Shown: positions 1 to 10,619, numbered from the stretch's first letter. The stretch: 64,000 nt of DNA from Tridacna crocea (GCA_943736015.1 OX031070.1:26743673-26807672), one strand, 5' to 3'. The notes: generated from the letters alone by a model not told the origin. A program made the numbers and translations.

Positions 1-175
1 GTGCATGTGGAAGACAGTTTATGCAGAATGAAACAGGGAAAAGGAGAAACTGCCAGAAACCAGCTCTTACTGACAGAAATGACCAAGTTACCAGCATTTT
101 GTCTGTTTCCTGTACTCCCACCATATTTTCAAAAGCCATCTTGTTTAGGGTAATGAAGTCACGGGAATGTTTGGT

Positions 176-413
176 TTAACAACTTTTCACACAGTTCTGA
201 GTTTTAACAACCCTGAAAAGCAGGCCTTCTGAAAACAATTAAAACAATTAGGGAAAAGGAGAAAATTCTGGTAACCAGCATTTTCTCATTTTCTCAAAAT
301 GTTATTGAGACCATCAGGTACAAACCCTTTCATTTTGTGCCATATAAATTTTGTTTTTAAAATGGCTTTCAAATTTGACCTATCTAAAATATTGTTATTA
401 TGTAAAGAGTTAA
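176..413 (+). mobile_element. Hairpin MITE, degenerate
   Basis: Outer ends and hairpin are recognisable (GGTAACCAGCATTTTCTCA), but the right end reads TATGTAAAGAGTTAA and many positions differ. It appears to be an old copy. Confidence 0.6.
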
Positions 414-637
414 TTAAGGGTAAAATGATCTACAAACAATGTTTGTTTTTGCCTTATCGCAATAGTAGTAATTGGGTTTCTGGAATCTGCAGATGCTGTC
501 TGTTTGAATAAGTATAAAAGCATTTTGGATTTTACTTTTAAATATTGATGCAATAATCATATAATTTGTAACAGAGTGTAGATCTATCTCTCTTTGAAGT
601 ATTTATCTCAAATTCTGATATAATTTCAATTATGCAG

Positions 638-715
638 CTGGCCAAGCTGTTCCGAGACCTCTGCCTCGACCTCAGAGAAAACTCGGCCCTCCTCCAGAAA
701 TAAGGCCAAGAAAAG
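638..715 (+). CDS. Coding exon 1 in window, proline-rich segment
   Basis: Internal exon between acceptor TATGCAG and a weak donor, G|GTTTTT. Only the third frame (first full codon at 640) is open throughout. It gives 25 codons rich in Pro and Arg (GQAVPRPLPRPQ, then LGPPPEIRPRK) and one leftover base, so it ends in phase 1. That base joins the exon at 3482 in frame. The P-x-x-P spacing could bind SH3-type domains, but that is inference. The exon starts in phase 1, so the protein begins upstream of the window. Product not recognised. The weak donor and short length keep confidence moderate. Confidence 0.6.
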
Positions 716-765
716 GTTTTTATGTGTTTATGTGCAGAGGAGTTTTTAGATGTGAATTTAACAAT

Positions 766-994
766 TTAACTCATTACCAAACAACAATATTTTAGGCTGG
801 CCCAAATCTTAAGCATTTGCAGACAACCAAATAAAAGCGACTGAAAATTTGAAATTTGTTTTGTGAAGAGTAGAAAACATTGTGTGAAAAGGAGAAAATG
901 CTGGGTAGTAGCATATTCTTCTTTTCTCACAATGTTTTCTAAAGGCCTCTTTCTTAGGGTCGTCATAAGTAGGGATTGTGTGGTAATGGGTTAA
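766..994 (-). mobile_element. Hairpin MITE, reverse, full length
   Basis: Left end TTAACTCATTACCAAACAAC, right end TTGTGTGGTAATGGGTTAA. The hairpin loop is altered to CTGGGTAGTAGCATATTC. It shares its right TTAA with the next element. Confidence 0.85.
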
Positions 995-1220
995 TCTTTT
1001 ACCAAGCAACCCCTGGTTTTAATAACCCTAAAAAGGGGCCTTTTGAGAACCTTGTGTGAAAAGGAGAAAATGCTGGTTACCATCATTTTCTCCTTCTCCT
1101 ACAAGGTTTTTCACACTTTCACTGATGATGAGCATCATTTTAGCTTACATTTAATTATGTCGTCTGCAAATGCTTTCGATTTAGACCAGTCTAAAATTTT
1201 GTCATTTGGTAAAGAGTTAA
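991..1220 (+). mobile_element. Hairpin MITE, forward
   Basis: Directly abuts the previous copy through one TTAA. The palindrome is GTGAAAAGGAG...CTCCTTCTCC with loop GGTTACCATC. It ends TTTGGTAAAGAGTTAA. Confidence 0.8.
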
Positions 1221-1267
1221 GTCCAGGGTCTGTAATTCACCAACCATCCTTTAGCCCATTCTTTGGT

Positions 1268-1535
1268 TAGTTGGTTGTATTGGGGTTTAACGCCACTTTA
1301 ACAGCTAAGGTCATATCATGTGGTCGGTGACACACATGTGTTTCCTGGCTTTCTCACACCGGTACTTACACTACTTTCTTTCCAAAGCCACCGACTACTT
1401 TTCTCACATGCTTCAGCAGAGGTAAGAGGCGAAAATACGCCGGAAAGAAAGTTTGCCACAACCGGGTATCGAACTCACAACCACCAGGTCATGAGTCCGA
1501 CATGCTCACCACTGAGCCACCCGGGCGGTCTCCCA
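1268..1535 (-). mobile_element. tRNA-derived SINE
   Basis: Read on the minus strand from 1535, it starts with a tRNA-like head: an A-box-like TGGCTCAGTGGTGAGC and a B-box-like GTGAGTTCGATACCC at tRNA spacing. A body follows with GGGGTTTAACGCCACTT near its 3' end (plus-strand sense), a motif I associate with mollusc SINEs. No intact tRNA fold is claimed. Family name not assigned. Confidence 0.7.
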
Positions 1536-1547
1536 TTCTTTGTCTTA

Positions 1548-1680
1548 TTATAAGATTTGAAAGTAACACAACTTCTGATCAGCTAAATGGTCTAGCAAAT
1601 CAGTAGTTGTATTACATTCAAATTTAGAAACTTCTGGAGAAAAAGACTAAGACCATTCCTGAGAATGATTGGTGAATAGG
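1548..1680. mobile_element. Small palindromic MITE, partial copy
   Basis: Contains AACACAACTTCTGATCAGCT and its mirror AATCAGTAGTTGTATTAC, then AAGACTAAGACCATTCCTGAG. The same arms occur in the fuller copy at 53636-53815. The left arm is shortened here by the adjacent SINE. Confidence 0.6.
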
Positions 1681-1700
1681 GCGCCTGTTTCACTTATACC

Positions 1701-1759
1701 GTGATTAATACTGTGATTAAACTGTGATTAATAATGTGATTAAAACTGTGATTAAAACC
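1701..1759. repeat. Short tandem repeat GTGATTAAWACT
   Basis: Five head-to-tail units of 11-12 bp (GTGATTAATACT and variants). Confidence 0.85.
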
Positions 1760-1973
1760 TTAACTACCCTGCTAAAAGAACACCGCTCCAGATTAAAGTA
1801 TGGATGTAGGAAAATTGATGAATTCTGAATTTTCCTTTTTCCATTTTGAGTTTCATAAGTGTCTGCATTAGACCTTGCTTTCTACTGATTATTAGTGTTC
1901 CGCTTACTGAAAGTTTGAACATTGATAATTTATGAAAAAGGGAATGTCTCTTGAGTAAATTCCCAAATTTATT

Positions 1974-2040
1974 TCAACCCTTTACCACACAATCCCGACT
2001 TTAAACAACCCTGGGAAAGAAATGTTTTGAAAACATTGAA
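1974..2040 (+). mobile_element. Hairpin MITE, left-end fragment
   Basis: Runs from CAACCCTTTACCACACAATC to GAAAACATTGAAAAC and stops before the hairpin. The next copy begins 10 bp later. Confidence 0.7.
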
Positions 2041-2049
2041 AACAAAGCG

Positions 2050-2154
2050 CTAACCCATTACCACACAATCCCTACTTTTGACGCCTTATTTTGTTATCTG
2101 CAATTCCTTTCAATTTTGACAAACCTAAAATATTGTCATGTGGTAAAGAGTTAA
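2050..2154 (+). mobile_element. Hairpin MITE with the whole hairpin deleted
   Basis: The left end to ACTTTTGACGCC is fused directly to TTATTTTGTTATCTGC and the right end, TGTGGTAAAGAGTTAA. Palindrome and flanks are missing. Confidence 0.8.
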
Positions 2155-2521
2155 TTTAATGCATTAGGACTCAGCAGAATTGTAGAATTATAATTCATTT
2201 TGAAGTCTATGAATTTTCAGATGATAAATTTTGCGAAAGTGATGTGGGTAATTTTTGAAGAGTAGAAAAACGTCGTTGAGAAAAGGGAAAAAGGCTATTA
2301 ATGCTGACAACTGTATTACAAGTTTCATATTTTGAGAGTTAAATGAAAACAAATTCTCTTACAGTTTTTGGCTCATGTACATATTGTGTATCTATTTTAT
2401 TTCTATCCAACATGTTTTCATATTCCCTTTTCTTTCGTGTCAGAATTTAATCCAAGTTTTCACCTTTATTGTAAGACTTATATTGCAAAATTAAATTTCA
2501 TTCTGTTTCCTCTGTTTCTTT

Positions 2522-2680
2522 TTAACCCTTTACCAAACAGTCTTGACTTTTAACTACCCAGTGTGAGAAAGCTTTAGAAAATAACCAGTGTTTTCTCCTT
2601 TTTCTGCAATGTTTTCTGTCCCATCAAGGAACTTAATTTCATCTTTACTAATTTTGAACATGTTGTCTGCAGACAGTTTA
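2522..2680 (+). mobile_element. Hairpin MITE, truncated right end
   Basis: The left end TTAACCCTTTACCAAACAG is clear. The hairpin is reduced to AACCAGTGTTTTCTCCTTTT and no right terminus is seen. Confidence 0.6.
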
Positions 2681-2809
2681 ACTTTTGAATAGTACAGATT
2701 TTGACCTGCAATAAGCTTAGAAAAAGTTGAAACTTTCACAGCCTCATTGTTCAGTTACTATTCTTTGTGAAATCATTGACATTTCTGTCATTACTAAAAA
2801 ATACTTAAT

Positions 2810-3028
2810 TTAACTTTACCACATAATCCCGAGTTTGAGCAAAAATGCATTTTGAAAACATTGTTCAGGAAAATGAGAAAATGCTTGTTACCAGCATTTT
2901 CTCCATTTTGAACAATGTTTTCTACTCTGTCAAAGACATATGCCATCATTTTAACTACGTTTTAATTGTTGTCTGCAAATGCTTCCATTTTAGACCAGTC
3001 TATTTTTTGTAGTGTGGTAACAAGTTAA
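2810..3028 (+). mobile_element. Hairpin MITE, forward, diverged
   Basis: Palindrome AACATTGTTCAGGAAAATGAG against CTCCATTTTGAACAATGTT: matching changes sit in both arms. Right end GTGTGGTAACAAGTTAA. Confidence 0.8.
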
Positions 3029-3046
3029 ACTTTGGCTAGTTGGTAG

Positions 3047-3110
3047 CTCCTTACCAAAGAATAAAATTTTTGGACTGGCCTGAATTTGAGAGCATTTGCA
3101 ATCAACAAAT
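3047..3110 (-). mobile_element. Hairpin MITE, terminal fragment
   Basis: Only CTCCTTACCAAAGAATAAA to the GCATTTGCAATCAACAAA zone of the reverse left end is present. Confidence 0.6.
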
Positions 3111-3481
3111 TACATGTTGTACACAAAAACTGAAATATATATGCGTAAGGTTACTAGCATAGGGATAGATGTTTTGGACCTCTTTCAGCATAGTAATTTC
3201 ATTGAAGAAACAACCGTAGCCTGGTTTTTGCACTTGCACGCTGTACTCATGCTATATGTCTTTTCATGTTATGCTCACTTGTATGCAAATATATTTCAAG
3301 TTTTAACTGTTTAAAGCTTTCATTTGTATACAGGAGGCTATCAAACTGTCTTTTAAAATCTCAAAGTCATACATCATACAAAATCATGTAATCATGCTAC
3401 TGCCATTAGAAGCTTTCAAAGCTTGAACGTAAATTTATTTTGAAAAAATTCAAAGGCTTTTGTTTTTTTAACAAGCAGCAG

Positions 3482-3630
3482 GAGGACCAGGAACACCCCC
3501 TGTGTACCCGAAACCTACGCCCACCAACACACTGCCCCGCCCATCCACAAGATCTTCCATTAAGTTTACACCAGGCCATACCAGCGATGCTGATTCTGTC
3601 AGGACAGAAGACTTTGAAAACCAGTTCAAG
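3482..3630 (+). CDS. Coding exon 2, Pro/Thr/Ser-rich then acidic
   Basis: The acceptor is a tandem NAGNAG (CAAGCAGCAG), so a one-codon shift at 3479 or 3482 is possible. The donor is AAG|GTTTGT. Read after the single base from the previous exon it encodes GGPGTPPVYPKPTPTNTLPRP, then a Ser/Lys stretch and an acidic end (DADSVRTEDFENQFK), finishing in phase 0. It is low-complexity and probably disordered. A symmetric hairpin MITE starts 11 bp after the exon end. Family not recognised. Confidence 0.75.
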
Positions 3631-3640
3631 GTTTGTACCA

Positions 3641-3910
3641 TTAACTCTTTACTCTAATGTAGACTTGTCCAAATTGAGAGCACTTGCAGATGACAAATTA
3701 GATATGGCTCAAAAGATGGAATTTGTTCTTAATAGGATAGAAAACATTGTTGGAAAAGAAGAAAATGCTGGTTACCAGCATTTTCTTCTTTTCCAATAAT
3801 GTTTTCTTCACTCCCACAGACATATTATGCCATGATTTTAAGCCACATTTATTTATGTCATCAGCAAGTGTTTTCAGTTCTTTAATTTCATCATCTAGTT
3901 TAAGGGTTAA
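3641..3910. mobile_element. Symmetric hairpin MITE (same end on both sides)
   Basis: Left of the hairpin is the GTCCAAATTGAGAGCACTTG-type end. Right of it is that same end mirrored (TTATGTCATCAGCAAGTG), so the element is a ~270-bp near-complete palindrome. The right terminus is extended with AGTTTAAGGGTTAA. Confidence 0.75.
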
Positions 3911-4309
3911 CAGTTTACGGGACAACTTTTTAGACTTGTCCAGTTTGAAAGTTTTTGAAGACGAGAAGTACATCTGCCTCAACAATTTGATTGATTTTTG
4001 AAAGGGTAGAATGCATCATGGGTATAGAGGAAAAAAATGCTTGAAAACAAAAATTATTATCTTCCTCTGAGTTTTGCAATAGCAGACTACCTCAGGGTAG
4101 TTCAGAGCTTAGAGTTGTGAAATGAAATACTTTAGGAAGACAATTTATGGGTCATTTTCAGATTTATAGACTATAGACTTGTGCAAAGGACAAACATGTA
4201 AGAAAAGAATATACGTTTTTTTTCACAACAGGTTTGAAACGATTCTTTGAAAAGGAGTTCACAATAATATAATTGTTTACTGTTTATACTCATTGTCCTA
4301 TAAAATTGG

Positions 4310-4513
4310 TTAACTCTTTACCAAAGGACAAAATTTTATGCTTGTCCAAATAGATGTGGCTCAAATATTGAAAATTGTTTTGGAAAGGGCAGAAAACATT
4401 GTGGGAAAAGGAGAAAATGTTGGTTACTGGCATTTTCTCCTTTTCCCACAATGTTTTCAAAAGGCTTTTTTCTACGGGTCATTAAAAGTTGGTATTGTGT
4501 GGTAAAGAGTTAA
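4310..4513 (-). mobile_element. Hairpin MITE, reverse
   Basis: Full hairpin with loop GTTGGTTACTGGC. A ~25-bp gap in the left arm removes the GCATTTGCAGACGAC motif. Confidence 0.85.
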
Positions 4514-4638
4514 GCTGTCGAGATCAATATTATGAAGTTACTTTCATGGACTGTGTAGACAAAGATCAGAGTGTGAAGAAATTACAGTCTTGTCTCGAAT
4601 CTACAGATTTTTATAGTTTGTGGAATTAAGGTATTTAT

Positions 4639-4858
4639 TTAACCCTTTACCACACAATCTGGACTTTAAATGACCCTGAAAAATAAGCTTTTTGAAAACA
4701 TTGTGGGTAAAGGAGAAAATGTAATCAGCATGTCCTCCTTGTTCCCAAAGAAATTTCTAACGATTTTGTTTTTCGATTTTTCAGTCACTTTTATTTTGTC
4801 ATGCATTAAAGTATCAATTTCTTTAAGTCAAAAATTATGTCATTTGGTAAAGGGTTAA
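4639..4858 (+). mobile_element. Hairpin MITE, forward, diverged right half
   Basis: Left end TTAACCCTTTACCACACAATC, right end CATTTGGTAAAGGGTTAA. The loop side is reduced (ATGTAATCAGCATGTCC), so pairing is poor. Confidence 0.75.
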
Positions 4859-5090
4859 CGCATAAACAGATTTCCAAAATTGAAGGTTGTTGAGGACGAC
4901 AGGTGAATTGGGTCCACATGATTTGAAAAGAGTTGAAATGATTGCCTTGAAAGTAAAAAATGCTTGTAGCCTGCATTTTCCTCAATTTGCTCGAAAGCCT
5001 TTTCATTTCTGTTGTGAAAACTCACAAACATAATGTTAAAGAGGTTAACAAAATTGATAAAGATGAAATGCAATTTATTTAGAGGAAAAG
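4855..5090 (-). mobile_element. Possible very degenerate hairpin MITE
   Basis: Shares TTAA with the copy to the left. AATGCTTGTAGCCTGCATTTTC keeps the hairpin top, but the ends are not recognisable. Confidence 0.35.
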
Positions 5091-5156
5091 TTCATTTAAA
5101 GGCAAGGCATATTTACATAGTAGGCAATGGAAAAGAGTCTAAATTAATGTCTCGAT

Positions 5157-5340
5157 TAACCCTTTAGCAAACATTAACATGTTTCAAAATGATCCTGTAG
5201 AAAAAAAAAGATAGAAAACATGGTTGGAGAAGGAAACAAAATGCTAGCTATAGCTTTACGGATAAATACTATTATCTAAGCCTTGATGTAATTTGCCATA
5301 AGCAAATACGTTTAATTTGGATAGTTCTAAATTATGATCA
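5157..5340 (+). mobile_element. Possible degenerate hairpin MITE
   Basis: AACCCTTTAGCAAAC, AACATGGTTGGAGAAGG and TAAGCAAATACGTTTAATTTGG match the family order. The right-hand hairpin arm is lost. Confidence 0.4.
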
Positions 5341-5382
5341 TCTCTCTTCATCTTTTAAGTTTCAAACTGCCTTTAATTTCAG

Positions 5383-5491
5383 GATATGATGGTAACCCAG
5401 GGTAACCAGCCTGCTGACAGTGATGCAGACACAGTAAGCAATGACCCGATTCATGCCAAAGTCAAGGAACTTTTGAAGGCCACTGCCAAAT
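5383..5491 (+). CDS. Coding exon 3, acidic linker with short helix
   Basis: Good acceptor (TTTAATTTCAG) and consensus donor (T|GTAAGT). It opens in phase 0 from the previous exon and gives 36 codons: DMMVTQGNQPADSDADTVSN, followed by a Lys-rich, probably helical stretch, HAKVKELLKATAK. It ends in phase 1. The frame agrees with both neighbours, which is the main support. No domain is recognised. Confidence 0.8.
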
Positions 5492-6321
5492 GTAAGTTCA
5501 CAGACTTTGTTGAGTTTAAAATTGATCATGAGACAAGGTTTACAAGTTTAACTAAGAACTCACATTGAAAGCCTCCTTGAAAGTCTGTTTGGCAGAATGT
5601 CGTCACAACCTAGAGTATGACCATAGTTGCAGTTTCTCTGAAAATCGCAATGATTCCACGCAGATAGATTGCTCAGTGTCATTCAATCTTGCAAGCTAAC
5701 TTGTCACCTGCATTTTGAAGAATCAATTGTGTGATTTGTTTCATGTAATATTTTCCAACACCCTTTTCAACATCTTGTCAGTCACATTATAATGACATAT
5801 CATAAACCTGTGCTTTTTATAGTCTTCCTGTACAAAGTCTTGGGGGAAATCAAATGTGTATAACATCGTAAAACTTGAATGCTTTTCAACAAGGAAAAAC
5901 TAGTAAATTTAATTGATTTTTTCCATTTTCATGCAGCATCTGAGAGTATAGTGACAGGGTATAAGACTACAGGTATAACTTGGTTGCTGAGTTCAAAAAT
6001 ATTTATTTCAAGTAGATTTCACCTAGGAAAATGTATTCTATTTTTTGCTATAAAGGTAGCTGGTAAAAGATCTTGTGTGCCAGATTTTATCTGATGTGTT
6101 GGTTCATTATGATCTTTCTCTTCCATATTTTACAGCTATTATTGGAAATAATGTGCTATATCGACATCTTTTTTTTGTCAAATTACTGTTACCGGTAGTT
6201 TTTTAATTCTTTTTTGAAAATTTTTAGGCTTCTTTTGTTTCCTGAGAGCTATCAAAAAATGCTTATAAGCTTATAATAAAAGTACTCAAAGTCTTGGAAA
6301 GCGGATTTGTGGAACACTACA
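5492..6321. other. Intron, no clear feature
   Basis: AT-rich intron sequence between exon 3 and the next MITE cluster. I see no exon with matching phase, no tandem repeat and no recognisable element. A short ORF at 5879-6094 has no coding signature. Confidence 0.5.
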
Positions 6322-6372
6322 TAAGCCTTAGCACACAATCCTGAGTTTAACAACACTGAAGAAGAAGTCTTT
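6320..6372 (+). mobile_element. Hairpin MITE, left-end fragment
   Basis: CCTTAGCACACAATCCTGAG to GAAGAAGTCTTT, cut off by the next insertion at TTAA. Confidence 0.6.
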
Positions 6373-6601
6373 TAACCCATTACCACACAATCCCTACTTT
6401 TGATGCCCCGGAGAAAGAAGCCTTTAGAAAACATTGTGGGAAAAGGAGAAAATGCTGGTAACCAGCATTTTTCTCCTTTTCCCACAGTGTTCTCTACCCT
6501 TCCCAGAACAAATTTCAATTTTTCAGTCACCTTTATTTTGTCATCTGCAAGTGCTTCCAATTTGGACCAGTCTAAAACTTTCTTGTGTGGTAAAGAGTTA
6601 A
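6372..6601 (+). mobile_element. Hairpin MITE, forward, full length
   Basis: Both ends intact. The hairpin loop carries one extra T (CAGCATTTTTCTCC). Both terminal repeats carry CACAC/GTGTG. Confidence 0.9.
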
Positions 6602-6776
6602 ATATATTGTGGAAAAAGGAGAAAATGCTGGTTACCAGTATTTTCTCCTTTTTCCACAATTGTTTTCAATCCTTCAACTTAAATATTTCAAGTTTTGTGT
6701 CACATTTATTTTGTCTTCTGCAAATGCTTTCAATTTGGACATTTCTAAAATTTTTTGGTCTTGGAAAGAGTTATAG
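6598..6776 (+). mobile_element. Hairpin MITE, left arm missing
   Basis: Begins at the hairpin (ATATTGTGGAAAAAGGAG) straight after the previous copy's TTAA, then a normal right half ending GGTCTTGGAAAGAGTTA. Confidence 0.8.
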
Positions 6777-7049
6777 CTCTTTACCAAGCACAAAATTATA
6801 GACTGGTCCAAATTGAAAGCATTTTCAGACAACAAAAATGTGGCTGAAAAATTTAAATTTGGTTTGGAAAGGGTAGAAAACATTGTGGGAAAAGGAGAAA
6901 ATGCTGGTAACCAGCATTTTCTCCTTTTCCCATGATATTTTCAACCCTGCTGGAAGCGAATTTCAGTTTTTGAGATGCGCTTATTTTGGGATCTGCAAGT
7001 GCTTTCAATTTGAACCAGTCAAAAATGCTGTCGTTTGGTAAAGACTTAA
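6771..7049. mobile_element. Symmetric hairpin MITE (same end on both sides)
   Basis: Reverse-type left end (TAGACTGGTCCAAATTG) and forward-type right end (TTGAACCAGTCAAAAATGC) flank a perfect hairpin, giving a ~279-bp palindrome. Third member of a contiguous cluster from 6372. Confidence 0.8.
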
Positions 7050-7104
7050 TAATCTTTTACATCCAAATACATGGGAAAAATGATCAGACTGAAACCCAAG
7101 TTAC

Positions 7105-7241
7105 GTTAGTACTGCGATACCTGTAAGGTTTGTAAGGAAAATGTTGCATAGTTTTAACAAATATTGAGTAAACGAAGTTAAGTTAGTACTGTGATACCTG
7201 TAAGGTTTGTAAGGAAAATGTTGTATAGTTTTAACAAATAT
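7105..7241. repeat. Tandem duplication, 77-bp period
   Basis: GTTAGTACTGCGATACCTG...TTTTAACAAATAT occurs at 7105 and again at 7182 with two mismatches in ~60 bp. Recent local duplication. Confidence 0.85.
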
Positions 7242-7294
7242 GAAGCTACACTAGATTTTTAAACATTTTTGTCAGTAAAAACATTCTATTCTAG

Positions 7295-7360
7295 ATGCAG
7301 GCAAACCACTTGCACCAGTTTCGAACTCAATCTTGAAATCACAGTTAAAATCAGCTACAG
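7295..7360 (+). CDS. Coding exon 4, short Ser/Lys/Pro segment
   Basis: Acceptor ATTCTAG and donor ACAG|GTACCC bound 66 bp. With the base carried from the previous exon it reads Y, AGKPLAPVSNSILKSQLKSAT, then one base of the next codon (phase 1 in and phase 1 out). It was found by frame continuity and splice signals alone. An in-exon ATGCAG at 7295-7300 could act as an alternative acceptor but would change the frame. Confidence 0.7.
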
Positions 7361-7550
7361 GTACCCGACACAAAGCATCTCTATATAAGCCTATACATTG
7401 TGTGTGCTTTAGTTTCTCTCAACCATCATTGTTGTAAATTAAATTATTGTACTTTAGTTACTAAGCACAAACATTCAGTTTTGTATTCAGTTGTTACTAA
7501 ACATAGCCATTCTTCAGTCTAATTCTCTTTTGATTTTCTTTTTCACTCCA

Positions 7551-7770
7551 TTAATCCATTACCACACAAGCCTACTTTTGATGACCCTGAGAAAGAAGCC
7601 TTTAGAAAACATTGTGGGAAAAGGAGAAAAACCAGTATTTTCTCCTTTTCCCACAATGTTTTCTACCCTTCACTTAACAAATTTCAAATTTTCAGTCACT
7701 TTTATTTTGTCGTCTGCAAATGCTTTCAATTTGGACAAGCCTAAATTGTTGTTGTTTGGTAATGAGTTAA
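7551..7770 (+). mobile_element. Hairpin MITE, forward, short loop
   Basis: Both ends present. The hairpin top is trimmed: GGAGAAAAACCAGTATTTTCTCC. Confidence 0.88.
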
Positions 7771-7806
7771 GCTATCACTTATAACCCCATTTTTTTCAAT
7801 GTCATT

Positions 7807-8035
7807 TTAACCCTTTCCCAAATGACCAACTTTTGGACTAGACCAAATTGAAAGCATTTGCAGACGACAATTCAACTCTTGCTGAAAAGATAATTTCTGT
7901 CTATGATAGGGTAGAAAACATTGTAGGAAAAGGAGAAAATGCTGGTTACCAGCATTTTCTCCTTTTCCCACAATGTTTTCAAAAGGCTTCTGTCTCAGGG
8001 TCGTAAAAACCAGGGATTGTTTGGTAAAGGGTTAA
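7807..8035 (-). mobile_element. Hairpin MITE, reverse, full length
   Basis: Perfect hairpin. Ends TTAACCCTTTCCCAAATGAC and GTTTGGTAAAGGGTTAA. The left arm belongs to the TTTCAACTCTTGCTGAAAAG... subtype also seen at 20904. Confidence 0.9.
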
Positions 8036-8139
8036 ATCAATGAGGAAAACCATGTTTTGCAATTACTAGGTTGTTATGACAGCAACAAGAGTTAGTTGTG
8101 CTTTATACTCTATGTAACAAAGCAAAATATTGAAATTTT

Positions 8140-9010
8140 GTATGTATAATGTACATGTTTCAGATATGTATTCTGATACTATGTTTGTGATTGTAGATAG
8201 ATACCAACTTGTATGTGTTTCATAGATAAATTCCATTTTGTCCTTGATTGGTAGATCGATATAAGTTGCAAATGTTTCGTAGATGTTTTTCAAATCAAGA
8301 ATAGATTCCAATTTGTAGATGTTAAGTGGATGGATACCATCTCCTGGATTCAACTTTGTCCATGTTTTGTAGAAAAATATCAACTAGTAGAAGATGGACA
8401 CCAATCTATACCTGTTTTGTTGCTGAGCACCAAATCATATGCTAATTTTGTAGACATTAGTAACATGCTCAGGCTGGAATTTATCTAGGTAAATGTACAG
8501 GACAAAATTACTTTTACGTATCCTTTATCAGTGACTGTCCAATATGAACATGTTTCAGAGATGAAATGCAATTTGTGTATGTTTCATGGATGATTTCTTA
8601 GACTTGTTGAATATTTTGAGATGAAATGCATCTTGTACATGTTTTAAGGATGCCATACACTATTTCGATTTCCAAGTTCTGCAGATTTTGTACATTACAT
8701 CCAATATTATGCATATTTCATACTTGAAGTCCCAGTTGTACTTGTTATGCAGTTGAAATATTTACTCATATATGTTTCATATCTGAAGTCTTCCTGCTGA
8801 TTTACAAGTTGTACATGATTTGTCAATGATTTGAATATGTTCTGTAGATTAAGTCCAACTTGTACATGTCTGTGTACAGGTAAAGTGAATCTTGTACATG
8901 TTTGATAAATCATTTCTATCATGTACATTTTTCATAGATGATTTCGAACTGGCACATGTTATTAGATGATTGCCAACTCATGAAATATTTCATGGATAAA
9001 GTTCACTAAT
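8140..9010. repeat. Degenerate tandem repeat, ~45-bp unit
   Basis: Phrases such as TTGTACATGTTT, CATAGATGA and ATTCCAACTTG recur every ~40-50 bp over nearly 900 bp with many changes. Looks like an ageing minisatellite. Short minus-strand ORFs here are a by-product. Confidence 0.6.
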
Positions 9011-9174
9011 ACTGTAGTATTTTTCCAACTAGTCTATCGAGTTCTTCAGAATAAAAGTCAAAATACCACTCACCTAATACTTTTACTTCCCATTATTTCC
9101 TCCTAAACATTATTTCGATTTCCTGTAAAGTATAGTACCATACAAATTTATGTACTACTCATTGCATCTCCTCT

Positions 9175-9230
9175 TTAACCCATTACCGCACAATCCCGAC
9201 TTTTGACGAGCCTGAGAAAGGAGCCTTTAG
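9175..9230 (+). mobile_element. Hairpin MITE, left-end fragment
   Basis: TTAACCCATTACCGCACAATC to GAGCCTTTAG, replaced at 9231 by the ~165-bp array. No right half is found beyond the array. Confidence 0.8.
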
Positions 9231-10295
9231 TCACAAGTTTGAAATGTAGGAACAAAGAAGGAAAAATTTAAAATTCTTTATGTCTGAAACTAGAAGGTGC
9301 AGAGTTTTGATATTTGGTATGTAAGATCTAGTGAACCTCTACCAAGATTGTTCATATGATGTCCCTGGGGTCAAAATTTGACCCGCCCCAGGGGTCACAA
9401 GTTTGAAACATATGAACAAAGAAGTAAAACTTTAAAATTCTTCTTCTCTGAAACTAGAAGGTGCAGAGCTTTTGTATTTGGCATGTAGCATCTCCTACTA
9501 GACATCTACCAAGATTGTTCATATGATGTCCCTGGGATCAAAACTGGTCCCGTCCCGCCCCGGGGGTCACAAGTTTGAAACATAGAAATAAAGAAGGAAA
9601 AATGTAAAATTCTTTATGTCTGAAACTAGAAGGTGCAGAGCTTTGATATTTGGTATGTTGGATCTCCTAGTGAACCTCTACCAAGATTGTTCATATGATG
9701 CCCCTTGGGTCAAAACTGGACCCGCCCCTGGGGTCACAAGTTTGAAACATAGGAACAAAGAAGGTAAACTTTAAATTTCTTCTTCTCTGAAACTAGAAAG
9801 TGTAGAGCTTTGATATTTGGTAAGTAGGATCTCCTAGTGGATTTCTACAATATTTGTTCATATGATGTCCCTTGGGTCAAAACTTGCCCTGCCTCGTGGG
9901 CCACAAGTTCGAAACATAGGAACAAAGAAGGAAAACTTTAAAATTCTTCTCTGAAACTAGAAAGCGTAGAGCTTCGATATTTGGTATGTGGCATCTCTTA
10001 GTGGACTTCTACAAAGTTTCTTCATACGATGCCCCTGGGGTCAAAACTTGCCCTGCCCCAGAGGTCACAATTTTGAAACATAGGAACAAAGAAGGGAAAC
10101 TTTAAAATTCTACTTCTCTGAAACTAGAAGGTGTAGAGGTTTGATATTTTTTAAGTATCATCTCCTAGTGGACCTCTACCAAGTTTTTTCTTAGGATGCC
10201 CCTGGGGTCAAAACTGGCCCTGCCCAGGGGTCACAAGTTTGATTTTACAGCTTAGCACTCAGGTGAGCGATATAGGACCATCACGGTCCTCTTGT
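9231..10295 (+). mobile_element. Helentron/pearl-like element: ~165-bp tandem array and 3' end
   Basis: Six full units start near 9231, 9394, 9566, 9733, 9900 and 10064, with a partial at 10230 (period 164-172). Each has GTCACAAGTTTGAAA, CTCTGAAACTAGAAGGTG and GATGTCCCTGGGGTC. The array ends CAGGTGAGCGATATAGGACC...CTCTTGT, the same 3' terminus as the element at 56041. No AGCTCACCTGAG start is present, so it is 5'-truncated. Non-coding. Confidence 0.75.
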
Positions 10296-10612
10296 CTAAT
10301 TTTGGCATCCTGGGTGCAGAACCGTACCACATTTCTACGCAACAACCATGACTGAATTTCAAACCAAAATAAACGTTTACTCAATAAAACGCTCCCTGGC
10401 GTGATTCACTCAGCTATGATCAGCAGTTTAAAGGAATCTGGGACTAAAACAGGCCTGACTTTTCCTCAAACATATTGATAAAGGCCATTTTCTCCATTGC
10501 TACTTTATAGCATGTATTTCTACAGTCTCCCCGATATCAGGGAGAGTGATGTGACATATAAGACAGGTCGAATCTTCGTAGAATATGACATGCACAGACA
10601 ACAAAAACTAGC
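10296..10612 (+). repeat. Dispersed repeat X, copy 1
   Basis: Shares GGCATCCTGGGTGCAGAACC, TCAATAAAACGCTCCCTGGC and TCTTCGTAGAATATGACATG with the copies at 36241-36570 (inverted) and 38068-38600. Non-coding. Confidence 0.65.
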
Positions 10613-10619
10613 TATTTCT

